64,000 bases of DNA. Origin: Candidatus Neomarinimicrobiota bacterium. GTDB lineage: Bacteria; Fidelibacterota; JAANXI01. Positions 26,406 to 36,133 of the stretch are shown here, piece by piece. Position 1 is the first letter of the stretch. Each line of letters opens with the position of its first letter. Below the pieces are notes generated by a model. It was not told where the DNA came from. It made no database searches and worked only from the letters and a program-made list of their open reading frames with translations. The stretch lies in NCBI GenBank assembly GCA_021734025.1, contig JAIPJS010000002.1, positions 310,001 to 374,000 of the forward strand. Reading direction: 5' to 3'. The position numbers and the translations under genes were made by a program.

Positions 26406-26455
26406 GTAAGCAATCCGAGAGTATACCTTATGCCTTAACCCTATTCCCAATCCGC

Positions 26456-27790
26456 TCAGATATACTGGTTAACGATGCTTTCGTACAACTCCTGTTTGCC
26501 GCTCCGTTTTTCCGGCTCGCCGATGTCGTGCGCCATTTTTGCCAGAGATTCCAAATCCAGATTGCCTTTTTCAAAGGCGGCGCCGTCGCCGGAGTCGTAA
26601 CTGGCGTAGCGCTCTTTGAGCATCTCAGGATATTCTGACTCGTTCAGGATGCGATCGGCCACCAGGAGTCCTCTCGCCAGCGTATCCATGGAACTTATGT
26701 GGCTGATGAAGAGGTCTTCCAGGTCAGTAGAGGACCGGCGAAGTTTCGCGTCGAAATTCATTCCGCCCGGAGCAAGACCGCCGGAACGCAGCAGGACGAG
26801 CATCATTTCGGTGGCGTCATAGATATTGTGGAGGAATTCGTCCGTGTCCCAGCCGACGTGCATATCGCCCTGGTTAACGTCCAGGCTGCCTAGTAATCCG
26901 GCATCCGCTGCCGCCTGGATTTCGTGTGCAAAAGTGTGACCAGCCAGCTGGGCGTGATTGTTTTCAATATTGATCTTAAAGTCGTCTTCCAGGCCAAATT
27001 CCCGGATAAAGTTCACGACCGCGGCCACGTCGAAATCGTATTGGTGCTTGGTGGGCTCCATCGGCTTGGGCTCGATGAGAAACTGCCCCTCGAAGCCGAT
27101 CTTGCGGCCGTAATCCCGGGCTTTTTTCAGAAAGGTACCAAGATGCTCCCTCTCGCGTTTCATATCGGTATTCAGCAACGAATAGTAACCTTCGCGGCCG
27201 CCCCAGAAGACGAAGTTACTGCCGCCGAGCGCCACCGTTGCATCCATCACTGTCTTCACCTGCGCTGCCGCGTGCGGAATCACGTTAAAATCCGGATTCG
27301 TCGCCGCGCCGTTCATATACCGGGGATGCACAAACAGCTGCGCCGTGCCCCACAACAGATTCACACCGGACACTTCCTGCTTCTGTCCTGCCAGCTCGGT
27401 CAGCGTTCTCAGATTCTTTTCAGATTCGGCGACTGAATCTCCCTCCGGCGCCAAATCGCGATCGTGGAAACAGTAAAACGGAACACCGAGTTTGGTGAAA
27501 AATTCGAACGCCGCATCCAACTTCTGCTTTGCAACATCCATGGAATCATCACCCTCCAGCCACGGATAATCCATGGTGGGATCGCCAAAGGGATCGTCCC
27601 CGGTACCACAGAAGGAATGCCAATATGCCACGGCAAACCGAAAGTGCTCCTTCATGGTCTTACCTGCAACGACTTTCTCCTCGTCGTAATACTTAAACGC
27701 CAGCGGATTCCTCGATTTTGGTCCTTCATACTGAATCCGCTCAATTCCCTGAAAATATTCCCGGTTTCCAATGGTGACTTTGGTGGACAT
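26456..27790 (-). CDS. xylA: Xylose isomerase
   Basis: A 444-residue metal-dependent isomerase converting D-xylose to D-xylulose. Both classical signatures are seen: YWHSF (His58 region) and [13 protein letters not shown] with the catalytic His/Asp pair near residue 103. The metal-binding [16 protein letters not shown] and [16 protein letters not shown] are also present, and the Glu/Asp cluster continues through [13 protein letters not shown]. Length fits the longer (class II) xylose isomerases. It lies directly upstream of xylB and galM in the same direction; together they feed xylose from GH43 or pectin side chains into the pentose phosphate pathway. Confidence 0.96.
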   Translation of the reverse strand: MSTKVTIGNREYFQGIERIQYEGPKSRNPLAFKYYDEEKVVAGKTMKEHFRFAVAYWHSFCGTGDDPFGDPTMDYPWLEGDDSMDVAKQKLDAAFEFFTKLGVPFYCFHDRDLAPEGDSVAESEKNLRTLTELAGQKQEVSGVNLLWGTAQLFVHPRYMNGAATNPDFNVIPHAAAQVKTVMDATVALGGSNFVFWGGREGYYSLLNTDMKREREHLGTFLKKARDYGRKIGFEGQFLIEPKPMEPTKHQYDFDVAAVVNFIREFGLEDDFKINIENNHAQLAGHTFAHEIQAAADAGLLGSLDVNQGDMHVGWDTDEFLHNIYDATEMMLVLLRSGGLAPGGMNFDAKLRRSSTDLEDLFISHISSMDTLARGLLVADRILNESEYPEMLKERYASYDSGDGAAFEKGNLDLESLAKMAHDIGEPEKRSGKQELYESIVNQYI

Positions 27791-28078
27791 AATTCAGCAC
27801 TCCTCCCGTATGGAAATTACGGGCTTTATTTGCGGAAAAAGCCCGGTTAAAAGATATATTTGCTGTCTCACATTAATAGAAGTGTAACCCTTGGCTATCT
27901 CATGGTTGCGAACAATCCTGCGATCAGCAAACCACAAGTAATGAGCATAGAAAAATACGATTTTAGCAAAGCTAATCCAACCAATTCTTGTTTTCTGAAT
28001 CGGCAAAGCAGGTCTATTACAAGTTTACAGCCACCACTTATCAGAGATAATTTTTACAAATATGCGCAAGGAAGGGCT

Positions 28079-29128
28079 CTACCCATTTACTTGCAGCAAC
28101 ACCTTCATAAATTTTTGTGGGGAGGCTTTAAGTGCTGTAACCGCATCCTGTATTTCCGATATCAGGTATTCTGCAGAAACAAGTGACTCCGGATTAATTT
28201 GTCCGGCTTCCATTGCAGCTATGGCTTCGCGAAATTCCCCATGTGTCACCCGGGATGTGATCAGGGATGCTTCCTTTAGAACTAATTCTTTTGTAAGGAT
28301 CTCCGATGGCTCGTTGCCGAGGCCCAAAACGCAAACCGTTCCGCCGTTCCGGATGCTCGAGATGGCCCCCTGCACCGGATTAGAGATCTCCGGCATTTCT
28401 TTGGCGTGCCCCACCGATTCGAACGCAATATCCACACCGTGTCCGCCTGTTTTCTCCTTGATTAATTGCAGAGGATTTTCGTTCTGAGCGTTAATGGGGA
28501 TAACATTATCGTTGAATTCGGCGGCGTGTTGAATCCGCTCTTCGATGACATCTATGGCAAAGATGGGTTCGTTCGTTTTTGTCCTGGACGCCTGGAGGAT
28601 ACACTGTCCCACACGACCGACACCCCAAATTGCCAGAGAATCTCTGGCAGTAACCTGGGCCCGGTTCGTGGCATGAAAGCCGATGGAACAGACTTCCACC
28701 AGCGCGGCATGCCGATCTGAAACCGAGTCGCCCACCGGAAAAGCCATTGCGGGATCAACAGCCACATACTCCGCAAATCCGCCGTCCATATCGATACCGA
28801 GCAATTTCAGGTTTTCGCACGCCGGATAGTGCTCATTCCGGCAGGGCAGGCATTCCCCACACCAGATAATCGGATCAACGGCGACCCGGTCACCGGTCTG
28901 GAGCGTGGTGACGTTGGCTCCGGTTTCTACAACCGTCCCGGCGAATTCGTGGCCCAGTATCAACGGCAAAGACGTACGCTCCGTAAAATTCCCCCCAAAC
29001 ACATGGAGATCCGTCCCACAAATACTGGCGTATCCGACTTTCACCAGGACCTGGTCTTCATTGGTTTCCGGCGTGGGTACCTCTTTGTACCGAAACTGGC
29101 CGTATTCAGTGAGGACTGCTGCTTTCAT
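28079..29128 (-). CDS. Zinc-dependent medium-chain alcohol dehydrogenase (sorbitol/threonine dehydrogenase-like)
   Basis: A 349-residue MDR enzyme. The catalytic zinc site is built from Cys in SICGTDLHVFGG and GHEFAGTVVETG. The structural zinc lobe is intact, with four Cys in CGECLPCRNEHYPACEN. The NAD-binding WGVGRVGQ follows near residue 168. The closest described groups are threonine, sorbitol/xylitol and galactitol-type dehydrogenases. In this setting, between kduI and xylA, a role in polyol or hexuronate-derived sugar oxidation is plausible, but the exact substrate cannot be read. No export signal. Confidence 0.85.
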   Translation of the reverse strand: MKAAVLTEYGQFRYKEVPTPETNEDQVLVKVGYASICGTDLHVFGGNFTERTSLPLILGHEFAGTVVETGANVTTLQTGDRVAVDPIIWCGECLPCRNEHYPACENLKLLGIDMDGGFAEYVAVDPAMAFPVGDSVSDRHAALVEVCSIGFHATNRAQVTARDSLAIWGVGRVGQCILQASRTKTNEPIFAIDVIEERIQHAAEFNDNVIPINAQNENPLQLIKEKTGGHGVDIAFESVGHAKEMPEISNPVQGAISSIRNGGTVCVLGLGNEPSEILTKELVLKEASLITSRVTHGEFREAIAAMEAGQINPESLVSAEYLISEIQDAVTALKASPQKFMKVLLQVNG

Positions 29129-29484
29129 ATTGGATTCCTTTTCAATTTTACACTAAATCTGTTTTGCATTTATGAGTTCACTATAAAAAGGTGCTAAAAC
29201 CCCACAAAAGTTAATAATACTTCGAATACCCCGCCATATCCCATGGGGATCCCGATGGGGAATGACGGGACTATTCAAATTATTTGGGTTCATGCCAGCA
29301 ACAAAATTAAGTTTATCAGTATGTACTTTACAAGAAGACTCATGAATCATTCAGGTTGGGCACACTCATCCTTTTATCCCTCTCTTAAATAATCCACCAA
29401 GATCTGTGGTCTTTTTTATAATAAAAAAACACCGGAGCCCTGCATGGACTCCGGTGCATATGGTTTCCGTATTGTGGATTAACC
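29129..29484. other. Spacer with kduI terminator and a partial repeat
   Basis: Contains the terminator at 29423-29456 and a GGATCCCG-centred palindrome (about 29239-29261, arms TCCCAT/ATGGGGA). That palindrome resembles part of the 10552-10682 element. Otherwise I see no gene. Confidence 0.45.
29423..29456 (-). terminator. kduI: Rho-independent terminator of kduI
   Basis: On the minus strand an 8-bp GC-rich stem (CACCGGAG / CTCCGGTG) with an 11-base loop is followed by seven T residues, 29 bp behind the kduI stop codon. Confidence 0.85.
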
Positions 29485-30324
29485 TCAGGACAAATCGTTC
29501 AGGTCAATTAGATCCATATCGTCGAAGTCCTGGTTTTCGCCGCCCATGGCCCAGACAAAGGCATAGTTCGATGTTCCCGAACCCCCGTGGAAGGACCATT
29601 CAGGTGAAATCACGGCGTCGCCGTTCCGCATCACCAGCGGACGGACTTCGTCCGGTTCGCCCATCAGATGGAATACGACGTTATCTTCATCGACGTCAAA
29701 GTACATATAGACCTCCGAGCGCCGCAGATGGGTATGTGCCGGCATGGTATTCCAAACGTTGCCGTCGGCCAACTCTGTGTACCCCATGACCAACTGGCAG
29801 CTAGGGATCCCGTCCGGATGAATCATCTGGTATAGCGAACGGGTGCTGGCGTGTTCCTGGTCGCCGAGTTCCACCAAATTCGCTTCCTCTTTTGTGCCCT
29901 TCTGCGTTTCATATTTCTTATGGGCGGGATAGCTCATGATGTAAAACTGCGCCGGATTCGCCGCATCTTTGCTGTCAAATTTCACCTCTTCATTTTCCCG
30001 GCCAATGTAGAGAATTTCTTTGTTGTTAAGTACATACTCTTCCCCGTTGACCGTGACAGTGCCGGTATTGCCAATGTTGAACACTCCGACCTCGCGACGC
30101 TGGGTGAAATAATCGGCGGACAGATACTTTTTGTTCCCCTCCAGCTCCAGAGTTTTACCCGTAGGAACGGCCGATCCGATCACGGCGCGATCGGTAAAGG
30201 AATAGGTTAGGTCAATCTGTCCTGGGTTGAACATCTCGTCCACCAGGAAATTATTCCGTAGCTCCTCGGAGTTCATCCGTTTATATTTTTGAGTATCCAC
30301 CGGATATCTCATATTCATTTCCAT
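29485..30324 (-). CDS. kduI: 5-dehydro-4-deoxy-D-glucuronate isomerase
   Basis: A 279-residue cupin enzyme that turns 4-deoxy-5-keto-uronate, released from unsaturated galacturonate, into 3-deoxy-D-glycero-2,5-hexodiulosonate. The zinc ligands of KduI are all present: PAHTHLRRSEVY (His197, His199, Glu204) and FHGGSG (His246). The N-terminal RYPVDTQKYKRMNSEELR also fits the family. Start: a TTG at 30330 is possible, but the ATG at 30324 is better placed relative to GGGAGG. It is 53 bp downstream of the DUF4861 gene and ends its unit with a strong terminator. With kduD it defines the locus as pectin- (or other uronate-) degrading. Confidence 0.96.
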   Translation of the reverse strand: MEMNMRYPVDTQKYKRMNSEELRNNFLVDEMFNPGQIDLTYSFTDRAVIGSAVPTGKTLELEGNKKYLSADYFTQRREVGVFNIGNTGTVTVNGEEYVLNNKEILYIGRENEEVKFDSKDAANPAQFYIMSYPAHKKYETQKGTKEEANLVELGDQEHASTRSLYQMIHPDGIPSCQLVMGYTELADGNVWNTMPAHTHLRRSEVYMYFDVDEDNVVFHLMGEPDEVRPLVMRNGDAVISPEWSFHGGSGTSNYAFVWAMGGENQDFDDMDLIDLNDLS

Positions 30325-30377
30325 AAACAATCATCCTCCCGTTTTCTTTTCATCATTTTCTTTAATTCATACAATCG

Positions 30378-31646
30378 TTAGTTCAGGTTTACACTAATTG
30401 GATTGTTCAGCTGCTGTAGTGTTACATTCAGGTATTCCAGAAATTCCGTCTTATTCTTCACCCCGTTTGGCTCCTTCTCCCAAGCTGCGCCGAAGTAGAA
30501 GGACGCCATATTGTCTTTCGGTTCCATCACCAGATAGTAATTCAGGTCGTCCTGGGTAATTTCCTTCACCGCATCTGTTCGATAAAAGAGTACCATCCCC
30601 AGTTTTTCGTCTTCCATGGTCTGGGTGCCGTAAGTTGCGAGATAACGCCAATCCGTATCAGCTGTGCTGCGCATCTCCTCTACACCGTGTTTCACGAGTC
30701 CGGCGCAGAACTGGTTTACATTGTCAGACACCTGGACGGTATGATTCGTCAGCCGACTGCCTGCGGCGATGGAGAGCCAGGATGTGACATCGTATGAATT
30801 GCCTTCAACCTGGACACCGTTATAGTCTAGACGGAATTGGGAGTAAATTGAACCGTCGGTAGTAATTTCTGCAGAGAGATCCTCCACGTCCGCTAATTTA
30901 TAGGGGGAGCCATCTTTCCAGATGCCAACCGACCCCACGCCAAAGGCATCACCGACGCTCAGAATATCCATCCCCCAGGGCGCCATATGGTGATATCGTT
31001 CAAAGTCGTGCAAACCAACGGTATCCAGCACCATATCGGTGACTTTCTTTCCATAGATGTCGATGGCATTCCGATGATCCAGGTAGAGGCGATAGCCAAC
31101 TTTATCGGATTCCCACCCGGGACCTTCCATACGGTAATACGTGCTGTGATCCGTGTGCACGTCGGGGACTTCGACCTTGGTTACGTCAACAAAATCGCCG
31201 CCCTCATACACCTGCTCGGATTCGTTCCATTCTCCCCCAGTCTTCTCAGCCAATACTGCCTGGGCTCGATCAGTATATTCCGGCGGTTCTATTGTCTCCG
31301 TGGAATACCGAAGCGTAAATGTTTTCTGTTCATTTGGCTGCAAATCCGTGAGGAACATGACCGATTCGCCTGTTTTTCCTTTACCGGGGATTAACTGGCT
31401 GGGTACATCCGCAGTACCGTCAACAATGACAAACGATTCCGGATTAAAATCGGGCGCTTTTGCTTTGATCTGTTCCACACCAATCTTAACGGCGGCGTCT
31501 GTCCGGGCGACATCTGCCGGATTGGTTGCCGTTACCGTCACCGCATTCGGATAATCGCCTGCAAACGGATCGCCATCAGCGCATCCGAACAGCATGAATA
31601 CACCAAATATCATGAGACTTAACATCAGAATAGGATTTTTAAACAT
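30378..31646 (-). CDS. DUF4861 lipoprotein, uronate-polysaccharide associated
   Basis: A 422-residue protein with a lipobox near residue 22 (FMLFGCADG), so it is anchored in a membrane facing the periplasm. The mature part matches DUF4861, with VGYRLYLDHRNAIDIYGK, the YHHMAPWGMDILSVGDAFGVGS block, and LGMVLFYR and YYLVMEPK near the end. DUF4861 proteins recur in pectin and ulvan loci of marine bacteria; their activity is not established in my knowledge, though a carbohydrate-active role is widely suspected. ATG at 31646 has AAGGAG 7 nt upstream; the 31694 reading has no lipoprotein logic. It is co-directional with kduI downstream, and the 53-bp gap suggests one transcript. Confidence 0.82.
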   Translation of the reverse strand: MFKNPILMLSLMIFGVFMLFGCADGDPFAGDYPNAVTVTATNPADVARTDAAVKIGVEQIKAKAPDFNPESFVIVDGTADVPSQLIPGKGKTGESVMFLTDLQPNEQKTFTLRYSTETIEPPEYTDRAQAVLAEKTGGEWNESEQVYEGGDFVDVTKVEVPDVHTDHSTYYRMEGPGWESDKVGYRLYLDHRNAIDIYGKKVTDMVLDTVGLHDFERYHHMAPWGMDILSVGDAFGVGSVGIWKDGSPYKLADVEDLSAEITTDGSIYSQFRLDYNGVQVEGNSYDVTSWLSIAAGSRLTNHTVQVSDNVNQFCAGLVKHGVEEMRSTADTDWRYLATYGTQTMEDEKLGMVLFYRTDAVKEITQDDLNYYLVMEPKDNMASFYFGAAWEKEPNGVKNKTEFLEYLNVTLQQLNNPISVNLN

Positions 31647-32217
31647 CGGCCGCTCCTTGTTATTTTTAAAGTTTCTCCATAAATCCGTTACCATATTATT
31701 GTATAAATCAGTGTTTGAGTGTTCCGGTAACGGCGTGTTTTAGTATTATCGTGTTAGAGTGTTATAGGTAAAACGACCATTGGGTTTGTATCCATATTCC
31801 ATTCGCCCGGTTCCAGTTGAGATAATGAACGTCTGTCAATGTGACTTCATTGTTTGCCGTGACCACTCTTGTGGATTTTCCACCTGAACCAATAACACAA
31901 CTCCACCTCCGTCCTCTTCCTCTTTTAAAGAATAAGAGGAAACACCACTTCTCACCGGACTTCACACCTCTTCCTCTCCTGTAAGTTGGAAATCCCGAGG
32001 TGTTTTCGGGTAGAAGAAGAAATAGAGTGTGAGTTGAGTCAGGTTAAAATCAGGTTTTTCGCCTTTCGTTCTTCTCCTTTCCTTTGAAAATCGATTATCT
32101 CATAGAGTTTCCGAGAAGAAGATTAAGGGTAATGAAACTCCTCAACAGTAACACCTTAACACTATTACACAATAACACTGGAGTTTCCCTATACCCAATA
32201 ATACCCGTATACCTTTC
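31647..32217. other. 571-bp spacer with short-unit repeats behind kduD
   Basis: No gene supported. The kduD-proximal end carries a GGGTATA-type tract (32187-32213, minus strand) and AGTGTT-like units (about 32140-32175). The other end has further AGTGTT-like units (about 31705-31765). A weak CCTCTT/AAGAGG hairpin lies near 31917-31940. Confidence 0.5.
32187..32213 (-). repeat. G-rich GGGTATA tract behind the kduD stop codon
   Basis: Read on the transcribed (minus) strand, runs GG, GGG, GGG, GGG are separated by 4-7 bases of the form TATA/TATTATT. The tract begins 4 bp after the kduD stop. It is a near-match to a G-quadruplex pattern (one run has only two G). Confidence 0.5.
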
Positions 32218-32991
32218 TTACCGTGCGGTCCAACCGCCGTCGACGACCAGCACATGACCGTTCACATAGGTTGAGGCTTCCGAGGCGAGAAAAACCACAG
32301 CGCCTTGTAAATCCTCCGGCTGTCCCCAGCGCCCGGTCGGAATACGCTCGGAAATTGCCTTGTACCGGTTTTCATCTTCCTGTAACGGTGCCGTATTATC
32401 TGTTTCGTAATAACCAGGCGCAATAGCATTCACTTGTACATTGTGCTGAGCCCATTCGTTGGCCAGCGCCTTGGTTACCTGCATAACGCCTCCTTTACTT
32501 GCGCTGTAAGATGGTACCGTGATTCCACCGGTGAAGCTGAGCAGCGACGCGATATTAATGATCTTTCCGGAATCCTGGTCTATCATAATTTTTCCGGTTT
32601 CGCGGCTGAGCATGAAAACCGCATTCAGATTTGTCTCAATCACATCATACCAGTAGTCATCAGGGTAATCTTTGGCAGGTGCCCGCCGGATAATCCCGGC
32701 ATTGTTCACCAGAATATCCACGGAGCCGAGCTCATTTTGTGCTTCCTGTAGGACTTCTTTGTATCGATCAAGATCAGTGACATCGCATTCCATCGGTAGA
32801 ACTTTTTGCCCGCGCTCCTTCACTTTTTTTGCGGTATTTTCCAACTTTTTCGTATCCCGGGCCAGCGCAACGATATCCGCACCGGCTTCGGCAAGGCCAA
32901 GCGCCATCCCTTCGCCGAGCCCGCGGCTGGCGCCGGTGACGATTGCCACTTTGCCATCGAGACTAAATTTGTCCAGAATATTATTACTCAT
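32218..32991 (-). CDS. kduD: 2-dehydro-3-deoxy-D-gluconate 5-dehydrogenase
   Basis: A 257-residue SDR that reduces the KduI product to 2-keto-3-deoxygluconate. It has GASRGLGEG (cofactor loop), NNAGIIRRAP, IASLLSFTGG with the catalytic Ser and YSASKGGV with Tyr/Lys. The NNAGIIRR and late APGYYETDNTAPL stretches are typical of KduD rather than general SDRs. Together with kduI it completes the cytoplasmic route from unsaturated galacturonate; KDG kinase and aldolase are not in the window. No export signal. Confidence 0.93.
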   Translation of the reverse strand: MSNNILDKFSLDGKVAIVTGASRGLGEGMALGLAEAGADIVALARDTKKLENTAKKVKERGQKVLPMECDVTDLDRYKEVLQEAQNELGSVDILVNNAGIIRRAPAKDYPDDYWYDVIETNLNAVFMLSRETGKIMIDQDSGKIINIASLLSFTGGITVPSYSASKGGVMQVTKALANEWAQHNVQVNAIAPGYYETDNTAPLQEDENRYKAISERIPTGRWGQPEDLQGAVVFLASEASTYVNGHVLVVDGGWTAR

Positions 32992-33372
32992 AAACAGTTC
33001 CCCTTTGTGTTTCAGAAATTGAATTTAGTCCTATTTTTCCTGTGAATTGAATATTTAATCCAGAAAGGAATTTCACTGTAAAAGAGTTCATACGCCCCAG
33101 TAATTTTCTTGCATCTAATGTATACTTAACATACTAATTATATATTTTAGATTAAACGCAAATTTCTCAAATTGCTACCGTTTTTTAGGTATATCTACAA
33201 ACAATATAGCTGGATTTAGGTAAGTAAAATGATAGTGATCCTATCGGATACATTACTGTAGAACGCTCCGGCGTAAATCACAACAGCTCCAATCACCCGT
33301 GTTCAGGGGTAAGCGGAGCCGTGTGGTGTTTTCCGGACAGTCAATTGTGATATTTATAAGCGCTGTACAACC
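32992..33372. other. Spacer between GH105 gene and kduD, no gene seen
   Basis: An AT-rich first half (about 33080-33240, which should contain the kduD promoter) is followed by an ordinary-composition stretch. No repeat, hairpin with a T tract, or credible frame was found. Confidence 0.4.
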
Positions 33373-36120
33373 TCATTTTAATAACAGGAGCTTCGTCGTG
33401 CGTATTTCGTTATTCATCCGGAGCCTGCAGATATACACACCACTGCTTAAACCTGCGGCGTCAAACCGGTAGGAATATTGCCCCTGCACCTGTACGGAAT
33501 TTACGAGCGATCGGACTTTTTCGCCCAGCAGATTGTAAACTGACAGATTGATCTCAGACTGTTCCGGGATGGTATATTCGATGGTTGTCACCGGATTGAA
33601 CGGATTGGGATAACTGGAAACAGCTAACTTATATCTGTCGGGTAAGTCACCGTTAGACTCAACACCGACCTGACTGTATAAGTTCTGAATTTGGGACTTA
33701 CTGAGTGCATAATTGTACAGCCTGATATCGTCCAGGGTCGCTTCCAGGTAGGTATTATCTTCATCAGGAGAAACACCGATATACATATCTTCATTCTGGG
33801 AAATATCTCCCGTCACATCCTGCTCGTAGCCCACGTTGGTACCATTGACGTACAAATACACCTGCTCTTTCTCCGTATTCCTGATGGCGACCACGTGAAC
33901 CCAGTTCCCGGTGACGAAATCGTCATTTGAGACCTGTAGACTGGTTTTGGTCGAATTGTCGTCAATAGCAAACCTGACCTGGTTCTCCGCGTGGTGAAAC
34001 ACCTCATATCGCTTGCCAGTTCCGGGATCCGAGTGGGTGCCCTTAATCAGATAGCGCATGTGTTCGTTCTCCACGGATTGCTTCAGCCAGAAAGCGACAG
34101 AAAAGCTCCCAATACCGAAGTTGATGTAGTCGTTATGCGGTACGAGGACATAGTCGTCCTGCCCATCGAACTGTAATCCCCCGCCAATTGCCCCGTTAGA
34201 CCATGCGTCGTCGCTCATGTTATGCAACGTACCGTTGATACTATAATCAGCAGAATCCCTCATGGTGGTACCTGACGTTTCGTCCAGGGACCAGTGCGCC
34301 GTCAGCACTTCTGGTAACGGAGCCGCTTCGGTCCGAAGGCTCCAGAGGTGACCTTCTGTGGTACCGTTTGTATTGACTTCATCAATTCGCCAGTAATAGG
34401 TGGTCTCGCTGACTAATTCGCCGGGATCGTAGGAATTCTCCGTCTGGTTTCCGACGGATGGCGGTGGATTGGTTGCACCGAAATAGACATCGTGGGATTC
34501 TGTGGCGGCACCGCCTTCCCAGCGAAGTATCGTTCCGGTGGTGTCCACCGACACTGCGCCATCCTCTGGTGCGGGATTACTCGCATATGCCGGGGCACCA
34601 TTCTCACCGAGCGTCATGGCGGTGGCTTCGTTACTGTAAAACGAATTTGTGTCCGCTTTAAACGCCCTGACCCTGAATGTGTATTCGGTTAGCGATGACA
34701 GACTTCCAACCTGATAACTCTCATCATCAACGCTTACCTGGGCGATCTGACTGAATTCACCGCTGTCCGCCTGCTCAATTTTAAACCCATCTTCTTCATC
34801 GGAGTTATCTTCCCATGTTAGCTCGATTTCGGATTCCGATACAGGCGTTGCATTCAAATTCGTCGGTCCCGGCAGATTGTTCAGCAGATGCATTTCGAAG
34901 CACCCGTTGATGAACGGGCCGAGGGCTTTGGGATCATTTGCTCGAATCCCTTCCTCATATACATAATATTCGAATGTCCCCGATCTGCCATTACCGAGTC
35001 CAGCAGTGATACAGGTTTGAGTCAAATCGAGGGTTCCGTCGCTGTTTTCCTCGATAAATTCTTCTATGATACCGTTATACGCTTTTGTGGTCACAGGCAG
35101 CCAGGTGTCCCGATCCAGATACCCCTTTCGGATGCCCTTCGCCATCATATAGAGCATCATACTCGAGACCGAGGATTCCAGGTAGTTCCCCTCCCGGTCG
35201 CCCTGATCTACTACCTGCCACCAGACGCCGGTCTCCTCATCCTGGAAGTCGGCCATAGCAGCGGTAAGGTTTCGCAGGACGCGAAGGACGTCGTCCCGGT
35301 TCTCGTGATCCTGTGGCAGGTAATCGAGCACATCTACCAGAGACATCCCGAACCAACCGATAGCGCGGCCCCAAAACGCCGGCGACTGCCCGGTTTCCGG
35401 ATCAGACCAGGTTTGATTCCGCCCCGGGCTCAGCTCATTTTCATCAGTTGTATCGTGCACCTCTTCCCAGCCGTGGTAGTACAGACCGGTCTCCGGATCT
35501 TTGTTGTGCTCTTCAATGAGCAAAATCTGCTTGGCCGCATCATCAAAATCCGCCGGTTGATTAAACATTTCCGCGTACCGTGCGAGAAACGGCGCTCCCA
35601 TGTATAACCCATCCAGCCACATCTGATCCGGGTACCGTTTCTTGTGCCAAAAGCCGCCATCCGAGGTCCGCGGGTGTCCATCCAGCTGTTCACGGAGTGT
35701 ATTGGCCGCGGTTTTAAATTTCTCTTTCCCGGTTTCTTCATACAGGAAAAGCATAATGCTGCCGTTTTTGATCATGTCGATATTGTAATCGGACATGTTA
35801 TAATCGTTAATATGCCCGCTGGAGGTGACCAGGTTATCAAAATTCCCTTCGGTGTATTCGAGATACACACTATCACCGGTGAACTCCCAGAGTTCTTCAA
35901 ACGCCCGCAATACCGTCCCCGTTGTGTACGTCCAATCATACGGAGCTATCCCGTTGGGATTACGGAAATCAACAGAGCTGACCATATCCTTTGCCCAGTC
36001 AAGGGGTTGGCGGCCATCCGTTTGGGCATTAACATTATTTGGAGAAAACAGGCTGCCCACACAGAACAGCAAAGTAATTCCAAGGAAAAATCGAACAATG
36101 CGCGAATAAAGCTTTTCCAT
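33373..36120 (-). CDS. GH105 unsaturated galacturonyl/rhamnogalacturonyl hydrolase with Fn3, LamG and T9SS domains
   Basis: A 915-residue secreted enzyme. Order: signal peptide (cleavage after VNA); GH105 (alpha/alpha)6 catalytic domain (about 35-410); fibronectin type III domain (about 415-500); a second Fn3-like domain (about 505-600); LamG/concanavalin-like carbohydrate-binding domain (about 605-800); T9SS sorting domain (about 835-915, NYPNPFNP, SGVYICRLR, ends in Lys). The GH105 core shows GFWHKKRYPDQMWLDGLYMG with the catalytic Asp and SPAFWGRAIGWFGMSLVD. It removes the unsaturated terminal sugar left by lyases. Most GH105 enzymes are periplasmic or cytoplasmic single-domain proteins, so this surface-directed version with binding modules is unusual. 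AGGAGATG precedes the ATG; the divergent CE8 gene is 13 bp upstream. Confidence 0.9.
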   Translation of the reverse strand: MEKLYSRIVRFFLGITLLFCVGSLFSPNNVNAQTDGRQPLDWAKDMVSSVDFRNPNGIAPYDWTYTTGTVLRAFEELWEFTGDSVYLEYTEGNFDNLVTSSGHINDYNMSDYNIDMIKNGSIMLFLYEETGKEKFKTAANTLREQLDGHPRTSDGGFWHKKRYPDQMWLDGLYMGAPFLARYAEMFNQPADFDDAAKQILLIEEHNKDPETGLYYHGWEEVHDTTDENELSPGRNQTWSDPETGQSPAFWGRAIGWFGMSLVDVLDYLPQDHENRDDVLRVLRNLTAAMADFQDEETGVWWQVVDQGDREGNYLESSVSSMMLYMMAKGIRKGYLDRDTWLPVTTKAYNGIIEEFIEENSDGTLDLTQTCITAGLGNGRSGTFEYYVYEEGIRANDPKALGPFINGCFEMHLLNNLPGPTNLNATPVSESEIELTWEDNSDEEDGFKIEQADSGEFSQIAQVSVDDESYQVGSLSSLTEYTFRVRAFKADTNSFYSNEATAMTLGENGAPAYASNPAPEDGAVSVDTTGTILRWEGGAATESHDVYFGATNPPPSVGNQTENSYDPGELVSETTYYWRIDEVNTNGTTEGHLWSLRTEAAPLPEVLTAHWSLDETSGTTMRDSADYSINGTLHNMSDDAWSNGAIGGGLQFDGQDDYVLVPHNDYINFGIGSFSVAFWLKQSVENEHMRYLIKGTHSDPGTGKRYEVFHHAENQVRFAIDDNSTKTSLQVSNDDFVTGNWVHVVAIRNTEKEQVYLYVNGTNVGYEQDVTGDISQNEDMYIGVSPDEDNTYLEATLDDIRLYNYALSKSQIQNLYSQVGVESNGDLPDRYKLAVSSYPNPFNPVTTIEYTIPEQSEINLSVYNLLGEKVRSLVNSVQVQGQYSYRFDAAGLSSGVYICRLRMNNEIRTTKLLLLK

Positions 36121-36133
36121 CTACATCTCCTGC

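Noticed and set aside
27794-28006. A 70-codon minus-strand frame between xylA and the dehydrogenase gene
   Set aside because: No ribosome site, no recognisable product, and AT-rich spacer composition.
31762-31965. A 67-codon minus-strand frame in the DUF4861/kduD spacer
   Set aside because: Its composition is low-complexity and basic, there is no Shine-Dalgarno, and short-unit repeats surround it.
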